Program-made: the position numbers and the translations under genes
The notes under the pieces: generated by a model
Database searches by the model: none
What the model was told of the DNA's origin: nothing
Seen by the model: the letters and a program-made list of their open reading frames with translations, nothing else
Origin: Nitrospiraceae bacterium
Lineage (GTDB): Bacteria; Nitrospirota; Nitrospiria; Nitrospirales; UBA8639
Direction of reading: 5' to 3'
Assembly (NCBI GenBank): GCA_020632595.1
Contig: JACKFF010000007.1
Span: 155,844-219,843, forward strand
Length of the DNA stretch: 64,000 nt
Shown: positions 44,244 through 53,390 of the stretch, in pieces
Layout: every line of letters begins with the position of its first letter
Position numbering within the stretch: position 1 is the stretch's first letter

Positions 44244-46834
44244 GGAATGCCCTCAAGCCATTGAGGTCCTGAAATCCGTTGGGCCAATGAATGACTGAAA
44301 AAGGTGTGAGCCACCACATCGGAGAGTTGGTGCACATGTTGATCCAGTTGCTTGAGTAGTCGTTCAAGATTGACTCGCACGCCGGTTTTGGTCGTGAATT
44401 GAGCAAGTTCCATCATGTCGGCCAGTCGAATATCCGTGCATCCGCGTGTGGTAATCCGCTGTGCCGGGTTGATGGAAGCAGAGGCTTCCTCTCGAGGCAA
44501 TGCGTTGATGTGTGACTCGACCGTCAATAACTGGAAGATAATTGAACGAGGGTTGGTATCATCCGCCAAAAGTAAATCCAAGACTGCAGCCAGTTTGGCT
44601 TCAGCCTTGTATCGGGTTCGGTAGGTAATGGAGGCGTCGGCTAATTCCAGCAGCAGATTGAGGGCGCCGGTCGTTTCCGGCGTGCCCCGTGATGTTAGAT
44701 GACGGATGAGTTTGGATAAATGTCTCACGCGTTCCAGCCGCCGTCCCATTTCCAGAAAACGCCAGGCATAGCTGCGGGTCATATTTTCCATGACCATGCC
44801 GTTGAGCGCTGCCAGATGTTGAATCATCCGGCTCAACAGTCGAATCGCATCGTCGATGCTTTGTCCTTTTGTCTGAGCCCAATCCTTTGGCACGCTGGTG
44901 AGCTCCATGAGAATATTCCAGGTGTCGAGGGATAACCGGTGGCGAACCAATTCTGCGGTGCGTCGCACATTCTGGAGAATGGTTGCCAAGCCGTCCGGCG
45001 AATCCGGGTCAAATAAAATTGTCCGAAGTTCCGCCTCCACCGCGCCGGCTCCCCCTTCCACGGCCCGTTTGGCGCGACGGGGCGATAAATGTTTCTGCAT
45101 CACGAGTAGTGAGACCAAGCGATGCAGGGTCTCAGGATCATCTCCGATTCCCGCCTCTCCGCTCAGGCGTGACACCAGGCTTCGTAATAAACGGATCGCG
45201 CCTTCAGCGCGTTCGGTGTAACGTCCCAGCCAGAAGAGATTGTCAGCGGTTCGGCTGGGTAAATCCCGTCCTCCCCGCCGAAGCCGAAGCGTATGATGGG
45301 GCAGCGTGACGGCTGCCGGAATATCAAGAGGACCATTCGACTGCACCCAGGTGTCTTTACTGAAATCACCGGGTTCATGCCAGTGCCCACGGGGATCCGA
45401 TCGAACCGACACGCGAGCGAGTCCACCAGGCATGACGGTATAGCCGTCCTTCGTGGCTGTCAGATAGATGCGGACAGTCATTGGGACCGGTTTGAGCTCA
45501 TCCTGAGATGTCCAAAAGGGAGTCGTGGAGGGCGAAACGATTTCCCGTCCCACGTATTCATGTCCACGCCGGGCAATGGCTTGAGCCAGGGCTCCACGGT
45601 CTTCCTCGGTCAAGTCAGGCCCGAAGGAGGAGAGACGGTCGTGCGTGAGGCCACGCTTGGGTGTCAAGACACGACGAATTAATAATCGGTTCATATTATC
45701 GAGCACATAGGCGCGCTCGTTGGCCTGTCCACACCACCAGGTGGCAACACTGGGAATTTTAAGTCCTTCACCAAAAAAGAATTTGGATAATGTCGGTAGA
45801 AAGCTTAAGATGACCTCGCTTTCGATCAATCCACTTCCGAGCGCATTGGCTAATGTGACGTGTCCGGCTCGAATGGCTTGGAGCAATCCTGGGATACCCG
45901 TTAGGGATTCGGTCATCAATTCCAGGGGGTCGCACAAGTCCGAATAAATCCGGCGTAAGACCAGATCAACGGGCTTCAGACCATCGACCGTTTTCAGGAA
46001 CAGCCGTTCATCGCGTACGGTCATGTCCGAGCCTTCGACGATCGGGTATCCCAGATACCGGGCCAGATAGGCGTGCTCAAAATACGCCATATTTCCCGGG
46101 CCCGGCGAGAGCACTACCGCCAGGGGATCTTCCCGTTGGGAGAACTGGAGAAAACTCTCGCTGAAGGTCTGGAAAAAAGAAGAAAGTCGTTGGACCTGTG
46201 TTCGGGCAAACAGGTTGGGTAAAGACCGTGAGACAATAATGCGATTTTCGAGAGCAAATCCGGCACCGGTGGGTGCTTCGGTGCGATCACGCAAGACCCA
46301 CCATTTCCCGTCGGGGGCTCTCGCCACATCGAATGCCAGAAAATGTAAATAGGTGCCTCCTGCCACAGGGACGCCATGGCAGGGCTGCAAAAACTGGGGA
46401 TTCCCGAACACCACAGCAGGGGGTAAGGTTCCGTTTTTCAGCAATTGTTGCGGGCCATACAAATCGCTCAAGATATGGTTGAGGAGACGGGCTCGTTGAA
46501 TCAGGCCTGCTTCAAGATGTTGCCATTCCTCCTGGCTGATTAACAGTGGGAATAAGTCAAGCTGCCAGGGTCTGTCCCGTTGTCGTTCACTCTGACTGGC
46601 AAGATAGGTCACGCCGTCATCTTTCAACATTCGCGCGGCGGTTTCATGAGCCAGACGGCGTTGGGTAGCGTCCAGGCTCTCGAATTGTTTCAACAGATTT
46701 TGCCAATGCGGACGAACAGACCCGTCCGACGCCACGAGTTCATCAAAGGTGTCCTGTTGAGGCGGGTACATGGTGTTGGGTTGGGAGAGGGAGTCCGGTG
46801 GTTCGGGAAAAGGGAATGCCGCCATGGAATTCAT
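44240..46834 (-). CDS. Fused circularly permuted ATP-grasp and Alpha-E protein
   Basis: About 864 residues. The N-terminal two-thirds is the circularly permuted ATP-grasp domain (DUF404/DUF407: ILSDLYGPQQLL, FDVARAPDGKWWVLRDRTEAP, LVLRRIYSDLCDPLEL). The last third is an Alpha-E domain beginning DNLFWLGRYTERAEG. The same two parts are separate genes at 50742-52202 and 52206-53195. ATG 46834 or 46825 is the likely start, but neither has a ribosome-binding site, and a MITE-like element abuts them. The domain pair is predicted to be a peptide ligase with its partner. Confidence 0.88.
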   Translation of the reverse strand: MNSMAAFPFPEPPDSLSQPNTMYPPQQDTFDELVASDGSVRPHWQNLLKQFESLDATQRRLAHETAARMLKDDGVTYLASQSERQRDRPWQLDLFPLLISQEEWQHLEAGLIQRARLLNHILSDLYGPQQLLKNGTLPPAVVFGNPQFLQPCHGVPVAGGTYLHFLAFDVARAPDGKWWVLRDRTEAPTGAGFALENRIIVSRSLPNLFARTQVQRLSSFFQTFSESFLQFSQREDPLAVVLSPGPGNMAYFEHAYLARYLGYPIVEGSDMTVRDERLFLKTVDGLKPVDLVLRRIYSDLCDPLELMTESLTGIPGLLQAIRAGHVTLANALGSGLIESEVILSFLPTLSKFFFGEGLKIPSVATWWCGQANERAYVLDNMNRLLIRRVLTPKRGLTHDRLSSFGPDLTEEDRGALAQAIARRGHEYVGREIVSPSTTPFWTSQDELKPVPMTVRIYLTATKDGYTVMPGGLARVSVRSDPRGHWHEPGDFSKDTWVQSNGPLDIPAAVTLPHHTLRLRRGGRDLPSRTADNLFWLGRYTERAEGAIRLLRSLVSRLSGEAGIGDDPETLHRLVSLLVMQKHLSPRRAKRAVEGGAGAVEAELRTILFDPDSPDGLATILQNVRRTAELVRHRLSLDTWNILMELTSVPKDWAQTKGQSIDDAIRLLSRMIQHLAALNGMVMENMTRSYAWRFLEMGRRLERVRHLSKLIRHLTSRGTPETTGALNLLLELADASITYRTRYKAEAKLAAVLDLLLADDTNPRSIIFQLLTVESHINALPREEASASINPAQRITTRGCTDIRLADMMELAQFTTKTGVRVNLERLLKQLDQHVHQLSDVVAHTFFSHSLAQRISGPQWLEGIP

Positions 46835-46837
46835 CAA

Positions 46838-47034
46838 GGGAGTGTTGAAAAATCCAGCCAGCGGCGTTCTCGCCGCTTGGCCGTGCTCACGTACTCCTCC
46901 GTATGCTCCGCCTGCCCAAAGGGCTGCAGTCTTGCCGGACGAGTCTTTTTGAATACTCTCTCATGTTTCCCATGCGGGTTTCTGCCGATCATATGCTGCC
47001 GAACAGGCAAATTTTAAAAATATTCAACAGTCCC
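46838..47034. mobile_element. MITE-like element with terminal inverted repeats
   Basis: The ends GGGAGTGTTGAA (46838-46849) and TTCAACAGTCCC (47023-47034) are inverted repeats with one mismatch. Between them lies a GC-rich hairpin (GCGGCG-TTCT-CGCCGC) and no convincing gene. The size, 197 bp, fits a non-autonomous element. It touches the 5' end of the ATP-grasp/Alpha-E gene and may have replaced its leader. I believe similar sequences recur in Nitrospira genomes, but this is from memory. Confidence 0.55.
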
Positions 47035-47108
47035 ATCAGGGTGTTTCTCGTCGAGGGTTAATCAAAATTACCTTACCGTTTCCTGGATACACTGTCCACT
47101 GTATGTGA

Positions 47109-50100
47109 TTAGGCAGGCCATCGGAGGTCAAGTGTGCAAGGAAATTCCGGGCGAGAGGTATCCGGTGGTTCGGCATAGGGTCCGGCGGTATGACCAAAGG
47201 TATGAAACCTGGCCAACCGACGGCTTTCGGCTTCATAGGCGTTGACGGGGAAATGTTCAAAGTTTCTTCCGCCCGGGTGAGCCACGTGATAGGTGCATCC
47301 GGCAACCGCCCGCCCGGCCCATTGATCGTAAATATCAAAAGTTAACGGGGCGTCAATTCCGATCTTCGGATGCAAACAGTTCGGAGGCTGCCAGGCTCGA
47401 TATCGCACGCCGCCGACTGCCTCTCCTTGCCGTCCGGTTGGTATCATGGGCACGCGTTTGCCATTGCAGGTGATAATATAACGGTTTTCAGTTAAGCCGG
47501 ACAATTTGATCTGTAGACGTTCGACCGAGGAATCCACATATCGGACTGTGCCGCCGGGTGCCCCTTGCTCTCCCATCACATGCCAGGGTTCCAGAGCCTG
47601 CCGAACTTCCATCACCAGACTGCCATAGTTGATTGAACCAAAGAGGGGAAAACGGAACTCCAGGTGAGGCGCGAACCAGTCGTCCTGCAGTTCGTACCCG
47701 GCGCGATTCATATCCTGGATGACTTCATGGAGATCCTGAGCGAGAAAGTGGGGTAGCATAAAACGATCATGAAGTTGGGTTCCCCATCGAACGAGGTTTC
47801 CCTGGTCCGGAGTTTTCCAGAAACGCGCAACGAGGGCCAGGAGCAGAACCTGTTGAGCCAGACTCATGCGTTCGTGGGGCGGCATTTCGAAGGCCCGGAA
47901 TTCTACCAGTCCGAGTCGGCCGGTCGGGCCATCCGGAGAGTAGAGTTTGTCGATACAAATTTCCGTCCGATGGGTATTCCCTGTGACATCAATGAGCAAA
48001 TTTCGAAAGATCCGATCGACCAACCATGGAGGTGGTGGTGTCCCGACGTTGGGAGCGGGGACCTGCGCAAATCCCAGTTCCAGCTCGTACAAGGAATCAT
48101 GACGGGCTTCATCGATGCGAGGAGCCTGACTGGTCGGGCCGATGAAGAGACCGGAAAACACATAGGAGAGGGAAGGATGCCGTTGCCAGTAAGCGATCAT
48201 GCTGCGCAGGAGATCGGGCCGACGCAGAAAAGGACTGTCGGCCGGGGTGTTGCCTCCCATGACCACATGATTGCCTCCCCCGGTTCCCGTGTGTCGTCCA
48301 TCCAGCATGAACTTTTCCGTGCCTAATCGGCAGAGTCTCGCTTCTTCATAGATGGCCGTGGTAATCGCGACCATGTCCGCCCAATTTTTCGCGGGGTGGA
48401 TGTTCACCTCGAGCACTCCAGGATCAGGAGTGATTTTCAAAACGTTGATACGAGGGTCATAGGGGGGCGTGTAGCCTTCCAAGTGAATTGGCTGGTTTAA
48501 TTCCGCAGCCGTGTCCTTAATGACGGCGACCAGATCAAGGTAATCTTCTGCCGATTCCAGAGGCGGCATGAATACGCAGAGGTGCCCGTTTCGAGGTTCC
48601 ACTGTGAGCGATGCGCGAACCACACCTCCTGCGCCGATCCCGCTCTTCTGCCCCATGATCACTTGAGCCGGATCATGCTGCCCCCCTTCTCCCTGTAGTT
48701 TCTGAAGCCGGTGTTCCTGAAGGGAGGATTCCTGAATCGGATCGGGTAAGGGTCCTCGAATGTCGAATGGGTCCGTTGGAATAATGTAAGGATAGTCTTT
48801 GGGATCAATGACCGGTAATGATGGCAGGGGCAGTCGAAAACCGATCGGCGAGTCACCCGGAACCAAAAACAGGTGCTGACTGCGTGTGGTCCACGCCGCG
48901 GTGACCCAGCGACGTTGTCCGTCTTTGGCATTCCAGCGTTGCAATGGCAGAACATAGCCTGCCGGTTTGCCCAGACCGCGTTCATACACCTTAGCGAGCC
49001 GGGCACGAGCCATGGGGTCGTCGAGATTATTGGTGGCCGGTTCGAGATTTTCCGGCAGCTTGCGTTCCTGACCGATGAAATGCCAGGGATCTTCATAGAC
49101 GGGTTGAATGGTCTTGGTGCCCACCTCTACCCGCTTAGCGATTCCCTGAATGAAGTGGTTAGCATCATCGGCGGAAATGTTTGAGGCCTGATTTTCCTCC
49201 GCAAAGAGTTGGTCTTCCTGCCAGATCGGTTTTCCATCCTGCCGCCAAAAGAGGCTAAAGGCCCAGCGGGGCAAGGGTTCGCCGGGATACCATTTCCCTT
49301 GGCCAAAGTGCAGAAGTCCTCCAGGGGCGAAACGCTCCCGTAAGCGTTTGATGAGATTCGCCGCCAATGGTCGTTTCGTCTCACCGACAGCCTCGGTATT
49401 CCATTCGGGAGCATCGGGATGATCAATGGAGATAAAGGTGGGTTCTCCTCCGATCGTGAGCCGGACATCGTTGGCTGCTAATTCCTGGTCCAGTCGTTGT
49501 CCAAAATGATCAATCGCCTGCCATTGTTCTTCTGTGTAGGGCTTGGTCACCCGTGGCGTTTCCACAATACGGGTGACCGACATTTCATGAGAAAACGTCG
49601 TTGCACAAATCTCCATCGCTCCACTAATCGGCGCAGCGGTCAGAGGGTGAGGTGTGCAGGCCAGCGGGATGTGACCTTCTCCAGCCAACAGGCCGGACGT
49701 GGCATCCAATCCCACCCATCCGGCCCCAGGCAGATAAGCTTCCACCCAGGCGTGAAGGTCTGTAAAGTCCCGATCGGTACCGGACGGACCGTCCAAGGAT
49801 TTCACGTCGGCAACAAGTTGGATTAAATAGCCGGAGACGAATCGACTGGCAATGCCCAGGTGGCGAAGGATCTGCACGAGGAGCCAACCGGTGTCCCGGC
49901 ACGATCCACGTCCCAGTTCCAATGTTTCATCAGGAGTTTGCACACCGGGTTCCATGCGGACGACATAGTCGATTTGAGACTTCAGTTGCTGATTGAGACT
50001 CATTAAAAAGGGAACGGTCGGATCATCGTGTGGCGCGGTGAACTGACGCAGCCATTCTTGCAGTCGCGGGCCTAGTGGTTCTTTGGCCAAATACGGCAGC

Positions 50101-50441
50101 AGGTCCTCTTTGACCAGGGGATCATAGTTGAAGGGGAGTGTCTCGGCGTCCGGCTCCAGAAAAAAATCAAAGGGATTATAGATGACCATGTCGGCCACGA
50201 GGTCGACTTCCACATGAAATTCTTGAACCTTTTCAGGATAAATAATCCGTGCCAGATAGTTACCGTGAGGATCCTGTTGCCAGTTCAGGAAATAACCGCT
50301 GGGCTCAATCTTGAGTGCGTAACTTAGAATGGGAGTCCGGCTATGGGGAGCCGGCCGCAATCGGATGACGTGAGGTCCCATCTGAACGCGGCGATCGTAG
50401 TGATAATGCGTTTGGTGATTGAGTGCGACGTGGAGTGCCAT
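47109..50441 (-). CDS. Transglutaminase-DUF2126 fusion protein
   Basis: The 1110-residue protein has Bact_transglu_N (HVALNHQTHYHYDRRVQMGPH), a transglutaminase core (GRGSCRDTGWLLVQ, DLHAWVEAYLPG, VGLDATSG with Cys, His and Asp) and a long C-terminal DUF2126 domain (for example GTGGGNHVVMGG, TEICIDKLYSPDGPTGRLGL). DUF2126 is usually found with transglutaminases of this kind and the ATP-grasp/Alpha-E proteins. The chemistry of DUF2126 is not established; a ligase or amidohydrolase role has been proposed. It is divergent from the ATP-grasp gene at 50742. Confidence 0.9.
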   Translation of the reverse strand: MALHVALNHQTHYHYDRRVQMGPHVIRLRPAPHSRTPILSYALKIEPSGYFLNWQQDPHGNYLARIIYPEKVQEFHVEVDLVADMVIYNPFDFFLEPDAETLPFNYDPLVKEDLLPYLAKEPLGPRLQEWLRQFTAPHDDPTVPFLMSLNQQLKSQIDYVVRMEPGVQTPDETLELGRGSCRDTGWLLVQILRHLGIASRFVSGYLIQLVADVKSLDGPSGTDRDFTDLHAWVEAYLPGAGWVGLDATSGLLAGEGHIPLACTPHPLTAAPISGAMEICATTFSHEMSVTRIVETPRVTKPYTEEQWQAIDHFGQRLDQELAANDVRLTIGGEPTFISIDHPDAPEWNTEAVGETKRPLAANLIKRLRERFAPGGLLHFGQGKWYPGEPLPRWAFSLFWRQDGKPIWQEDQLFAEENQASNISADDANHFIQGIAKRVEVGTKTIQPVYEDPWHFIGQERKLPENLEPATNNLDDPMARARLAKVYERGLGKPAGYVLPLQRWNAKDGQRRWVTAAWTTRSQHLFLVPGDSPIGFRLPLPSLPVIDPKDYPYIIPTDPFDIRGPLPDPIQESSLQEHRLQKLQGEGGQHDPAQVIMGQKSGIGAGGVVRASLTVEPRNGHLCVFMPPLESAEDYLDLVAVIKDTAAELNQPIHLEGYTPPYDPRINVLKITPDPGVLEVNIHPAKNWADMVAITTAIYEEARLCRLGTEKFMLDGRHTGTGGGNHVVMGGNTPADSPFLRRPDLLRSMIAYWQRHPSLSYVFSGLFIGPTSQAPRIDEARHDSLYELELGFAQVPAPNVGTPPPPWLVDRIFRNLLIDVTGNTHRTEICIDKLYSPDGPTGRLGLVEFRAFEMPPHERMSLAQQVLLLALVARFWKTPDQGNLVRWGTQLHDRFMLPHFLAQDLHEVIQDMNRAGYELQDDWFAPHLEFRFPLFGSINYGSLVMEVRQALEPWHVMGEQGAPGGTVRYVDSSVERLQIKLSGLTENRYIITCNGKRVPMIPTGRQGEAVGGVRYRAWQPPNCLHPKIGIDAPLTFDIYDQWAGRAVAGCTYHVAHPGGRNFEHFPVNAYEAESRRLARFHTFGHTAGPYAEPPDTSRPEFPCTLDLRWPA

Positions 50442-50741
50442 GAAAAATCAATAGCCCAGGGAATGCCTGTCTTGCTACAAGAAAAGCGGAAAAATAAAAT
50501 GACCATTTTCACATGATGGGTCAACGGATCTTAGCACTCTCCTTCGTTCTTTGCATCATTCTCCTCACCCTTACGCATTCCTAAAAAGATCCAATCACCA
50601 CGTCGGGACAAGCCCTGCATGAGGCTGGTTCTCTTTTGGACATTGCTATCGTGTCGGTCGCCTATGGTACACTTTACACCGAAATTTTCGGTGAGATCGT
50701 CTTATTGATTGTCCAGAGGCCAAAGATTAAAGGATAGGGTT

Positions 50742-52202
50742 GTGAAATCGTTATTTGACCACTATCAAATGAAGCCGGGATTCGATGAAATGTTCGAGTC
50801 GGCCGGTGTTCCACGCCGTCATTACCGGCGTCTCGTGGAACGGCTACGGAATTTTTCTTCGAAGGATCTGGAATTGAAACGGCGTCAGGCCGATCAGGCG
50901 TTTTTGAGGCAGGGGATTACGTTTACCGTCTATGGCGATCTCCAGCAAACGGAGAAGATTTTTCCTTTTGATCTGATGCCGCGAATCATCCCGGATCTCG
51001 AATGGCGAGTCATTGAAGAGGGAATCCGTCAGCGCGTCATGGCCCTGAATATGTTTTTAGTGGACTTATATAGCGAGCAACGGATCCTTAACGATCACGT
51101 GGTGCCTCGTGACCTCATAGAAAGTTCCGTGCATTTTCAGAAAGATTTAGTGGGATTTTGTCCTCCCAAAGAGGTGTTCATCCATGTGTCGGGAATTGAT
51201 TTGGTCCGGAACCATGAAGGCCAATACTATGTCCTGGAGGATAATCTCCGGACACCATCAGGCGTGTCGTACGTTCTCGAAAACCGACTGGTCATGAAGC
51301 AACTGTTTCCCAACCTGTTTGCCGACATGCAAGTCCGGCCTGTCGATCAATATCCGACACAACTCCTGGAGAATCTCAAGTGGCTGGCTCCCCTGAGTAA
51401 AGAAAATCCGACCGTCGTCCTTCTGACTCCCGGTGTATTTAACTCCGCCTACTTTGAACATTGCTTTTTATCGTTACAAATGGGGATTCAAATGGTGGAA
51501 GGCCGGGATCTGGTGGTGGAATCGGATGATAAGGTCTATATGAAGACGACCCAGGGTCTTGAACAGGTGGATGTGATTTATCGCCGGGTGGATGATGCCT
51601 TCCTCGATCCTGAAGTGTTTCGAAAAGATTCCGTGTTAGGCGTTCCCGGCCTGGTCCGGGCCTATCGAGCGGGGAATGTGGGCCTGGCCAATGGCATCGG
51701 GAACGGGATCGCCGACGATAAAGCGGTGTATACCTTTGTGCCGAAAATGATCGACTACTATTTAAGCGAGAAACCTATTCTGCAAAATGTGCCCACCTAT
51801 TTGTGCGGCAATCCGGAAGATCGGAAATACGTATTGGAACACCTGGGATCGTTGGTTGTGAAAGCCGTGGCGGAATCAGGCGGATATGGGATGTTGATGG
51901 GACCCAGTTCGACCAAAGCCGAACAGGAGGAGTTTCGGAAGAAAATAGAGAGGGACCCGCGAAGTTACATTGCTCAGCCGGTGGTGACTCTCTCGCATCA
52001 TCCGTGTGTCGTGGATGGAGAAGAGAATATGCGATTGGTCGGGCGGCATGTCGATCTTCGGCCGTTTGTGCTCTGGGGGGAAGAGATTTCCTTGTCGTTG
52101 GGAGGATTGACCCGTGTCGCCTTGAAGGAAGGCTCTCTTGTCGTGAATTCTTCGCAAGGCGGGGGAAGCAAGGATACATGGGTGCTCTATGGAGATGAAT
52201 AG
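50742..52202 (+). CDS. Circularly permuted ATP-grasp protein
   Basis: A 486-residue protein of the circularly permuted ATP-grasp family (RVMALNMFLVDLYSEQRILND, YYVLEDNLRTPSGVSYVLENR, VDVIYRRVDDAFLDP, LVVKAVAESGGYGML). GTG 50742 is favoured over TTG 50709 because AAGGA lies about 8 bases upstream. It is followed 3 bases later by the Alpha-E gene. These proteins are predicted peptide ligases that form amide bonds on unidentified substrates. Confidence 0.88.
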   Translation: MKSLFDHYQMKPGFDEMFESAGVPRRHYRRLVERLRNFSSKDLELKRRQADQAFLRQGITFTVYGDLQQTEKIFPFDLMPRIIPDLEWRVIEEGIRQRVMALNMFLVDLYSEQRILNDHVVPRDLIESSVHFQKDLVGFCPPKEVFIHVSGIDLVRNHEGQYYVLEDNLRTPSGVSYVLENRLVMKQLFPNLFADMQVRPVDQYPTQLLENLKWLAPLSKENPTVVLLTPGVFNSAYFEHCFLSLQMGIQMVEGRDLVVESDDKVYMKTTQGLEQVDVIYRRVDDAFLDPEVFRKDSVLGVPGLVRAYRAGNVGLANGIGNGIADDKAVYTFVPKMIDYYLSEKPILQNVPTYLCGNPEDRKYVLEHLGSLVVKAVAESGGYGMLMGPSSTKAEQEEFRKKIERDPRSYIAQPVVTLSHHPCVVDGEENMRLVGRHVDLRPFVLWGEEISLSLGGLTRVALKEGSLVVNSSQGGGSKDTWVLYGDE

Positions 52203-52205
52203 GCC

Positions 52206-53195
52206 ATGTTAAGCCGAACGGCAGAATCGTTTTTCTGGATCGGGCGCTCGGTGGAGCGGGCGGAATATACGGCCAGGTTCGTGGATGTGCATTTTCATTT
52301 GCTGACGGAGATTGCGACCCAGGAAGACCAGGCCAATATTTGGACTCGATATTTGGAAGACACCGGTGAACTGGAAGCCTATACCAAAATTTTTGGGGCA
52401 GTTCAGACCAGACCGGTTATGGAATTTGTCACGCTCTGCCGGGACAATCCGAATTCGCTGACGAATCTTATTGCGGCGGCCAGAAACAGCGCCCGCGGGA
52501 TCCAGGACCAGTTGTCCAGTGAAGTCTGGCATTTCATGAATGATTTTTATCTCAGCCTCAAGGGAAAGACCGAATTTGATCTGTGGTCGGATACACACGA
52601 TTTGCTCAGATATGTGCGGAATACCTGCTACACGTTGGACGGGGTTGTCGGCAGCACGATGGTCCACGACGAGGGATGGAATTTTTACCGGTTGGGACTG
52701 AATATTGAGCGGGGTGGACGGACCGCTCGACTCATTGATATTCCTGTCCTCAGTGATCCTACGACGGAACCCAGGAGAATTTCCGAATACCATCAGTGTT
52801 TGGCCGCGTTGAAATCGGCCAGTGCCTTCGAGGCCTATCGGAAATTTTATTCCACACAGTTGGTGCCGAAACGAATCGTGGAATTTCTCCTTTTTCATGG
52901 TAAATTTCCTCGATCGGTCCGGTATACGACGGCGCAAATCAGTAAAGTCGTGGAACGGTTGGCGGGAAGTAGTCGAAGGGCTGAAACCCGTCAGGCGATC
53001 AGATTAAGTGGGGCCTTGGCGGCGGATCTGGAATTCGGCAGTCTGCAAGAGGTCTATTCCACAGGCTTATCGCATTTTCTAACCCAGGTGCTTGAGCATT
53101 TTGACCAACTTTCGAACCTGATCGCCCTGGCATTTTTCCGCACGAGTGGTTATTCCACCGCTTCTCAATCCCAAACCCAATCTCAAACCGTATAA
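52206..53195 (+). CDS. Alpha-E domain protein
   Basis: A 329-residue, all-helical Alpha-E (DUF403) protein beginning MLSRTAESFFWIGRSVERAEYTARF, the hallmark WxGRxxERAE motif. It starts 3 bases after the ATP-grasp gene, so the two are coupled and probably act as partners. The function is inferred from the fused version at 44240. No catalytic residues are known for this domain. Confidence 0.88.
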   Translation: MLSRTAESFFWIGRSVERAEYTARFVDVHFHLLTEIATQEDQANIWTRYLEDTGELEAYTKIFGAVQTRPVMEFVTLCRDNPNSLTNLIAAARNSARGIQDQLSSEVWHFMNDFYLSLKGKTEFDLWSDTHDLLRYVRNTCYTLDGVVGSTMVHDEGWNFYRLGLNIERGGRTARLIDIPVLSDPTTEPRRISEYHQCLAALKSASAFEAYRKFYSTQLVPKRIVEFLLFHGKFPRSVRYTTAQISKVVERLAGSSRRAETRQAIRLSGALAADLEFGSLQEVYSTGLSHFLTQVLEHFDQLSNLIALAFFRTSGYSTASQSQTQSQTV

Positions 53196-53390
53196 AAGCG
53201 GTTTCCTTGCGGGGAGGTCCTCGAATCTCCCTTGAGAATTCCCCCGATAGCCTCTTCTGTTCTCTGTTGTAGTCCAGGTCGAACTGGGGTAAGCTTTCCG
53301 CGTTTCCTTGACAAGGTCTTGCCACTCTCATACATAGGCGAATAGCGAATCATTAGTATTCGTGTTGTTCCCCCAGAATCTCACCATACC

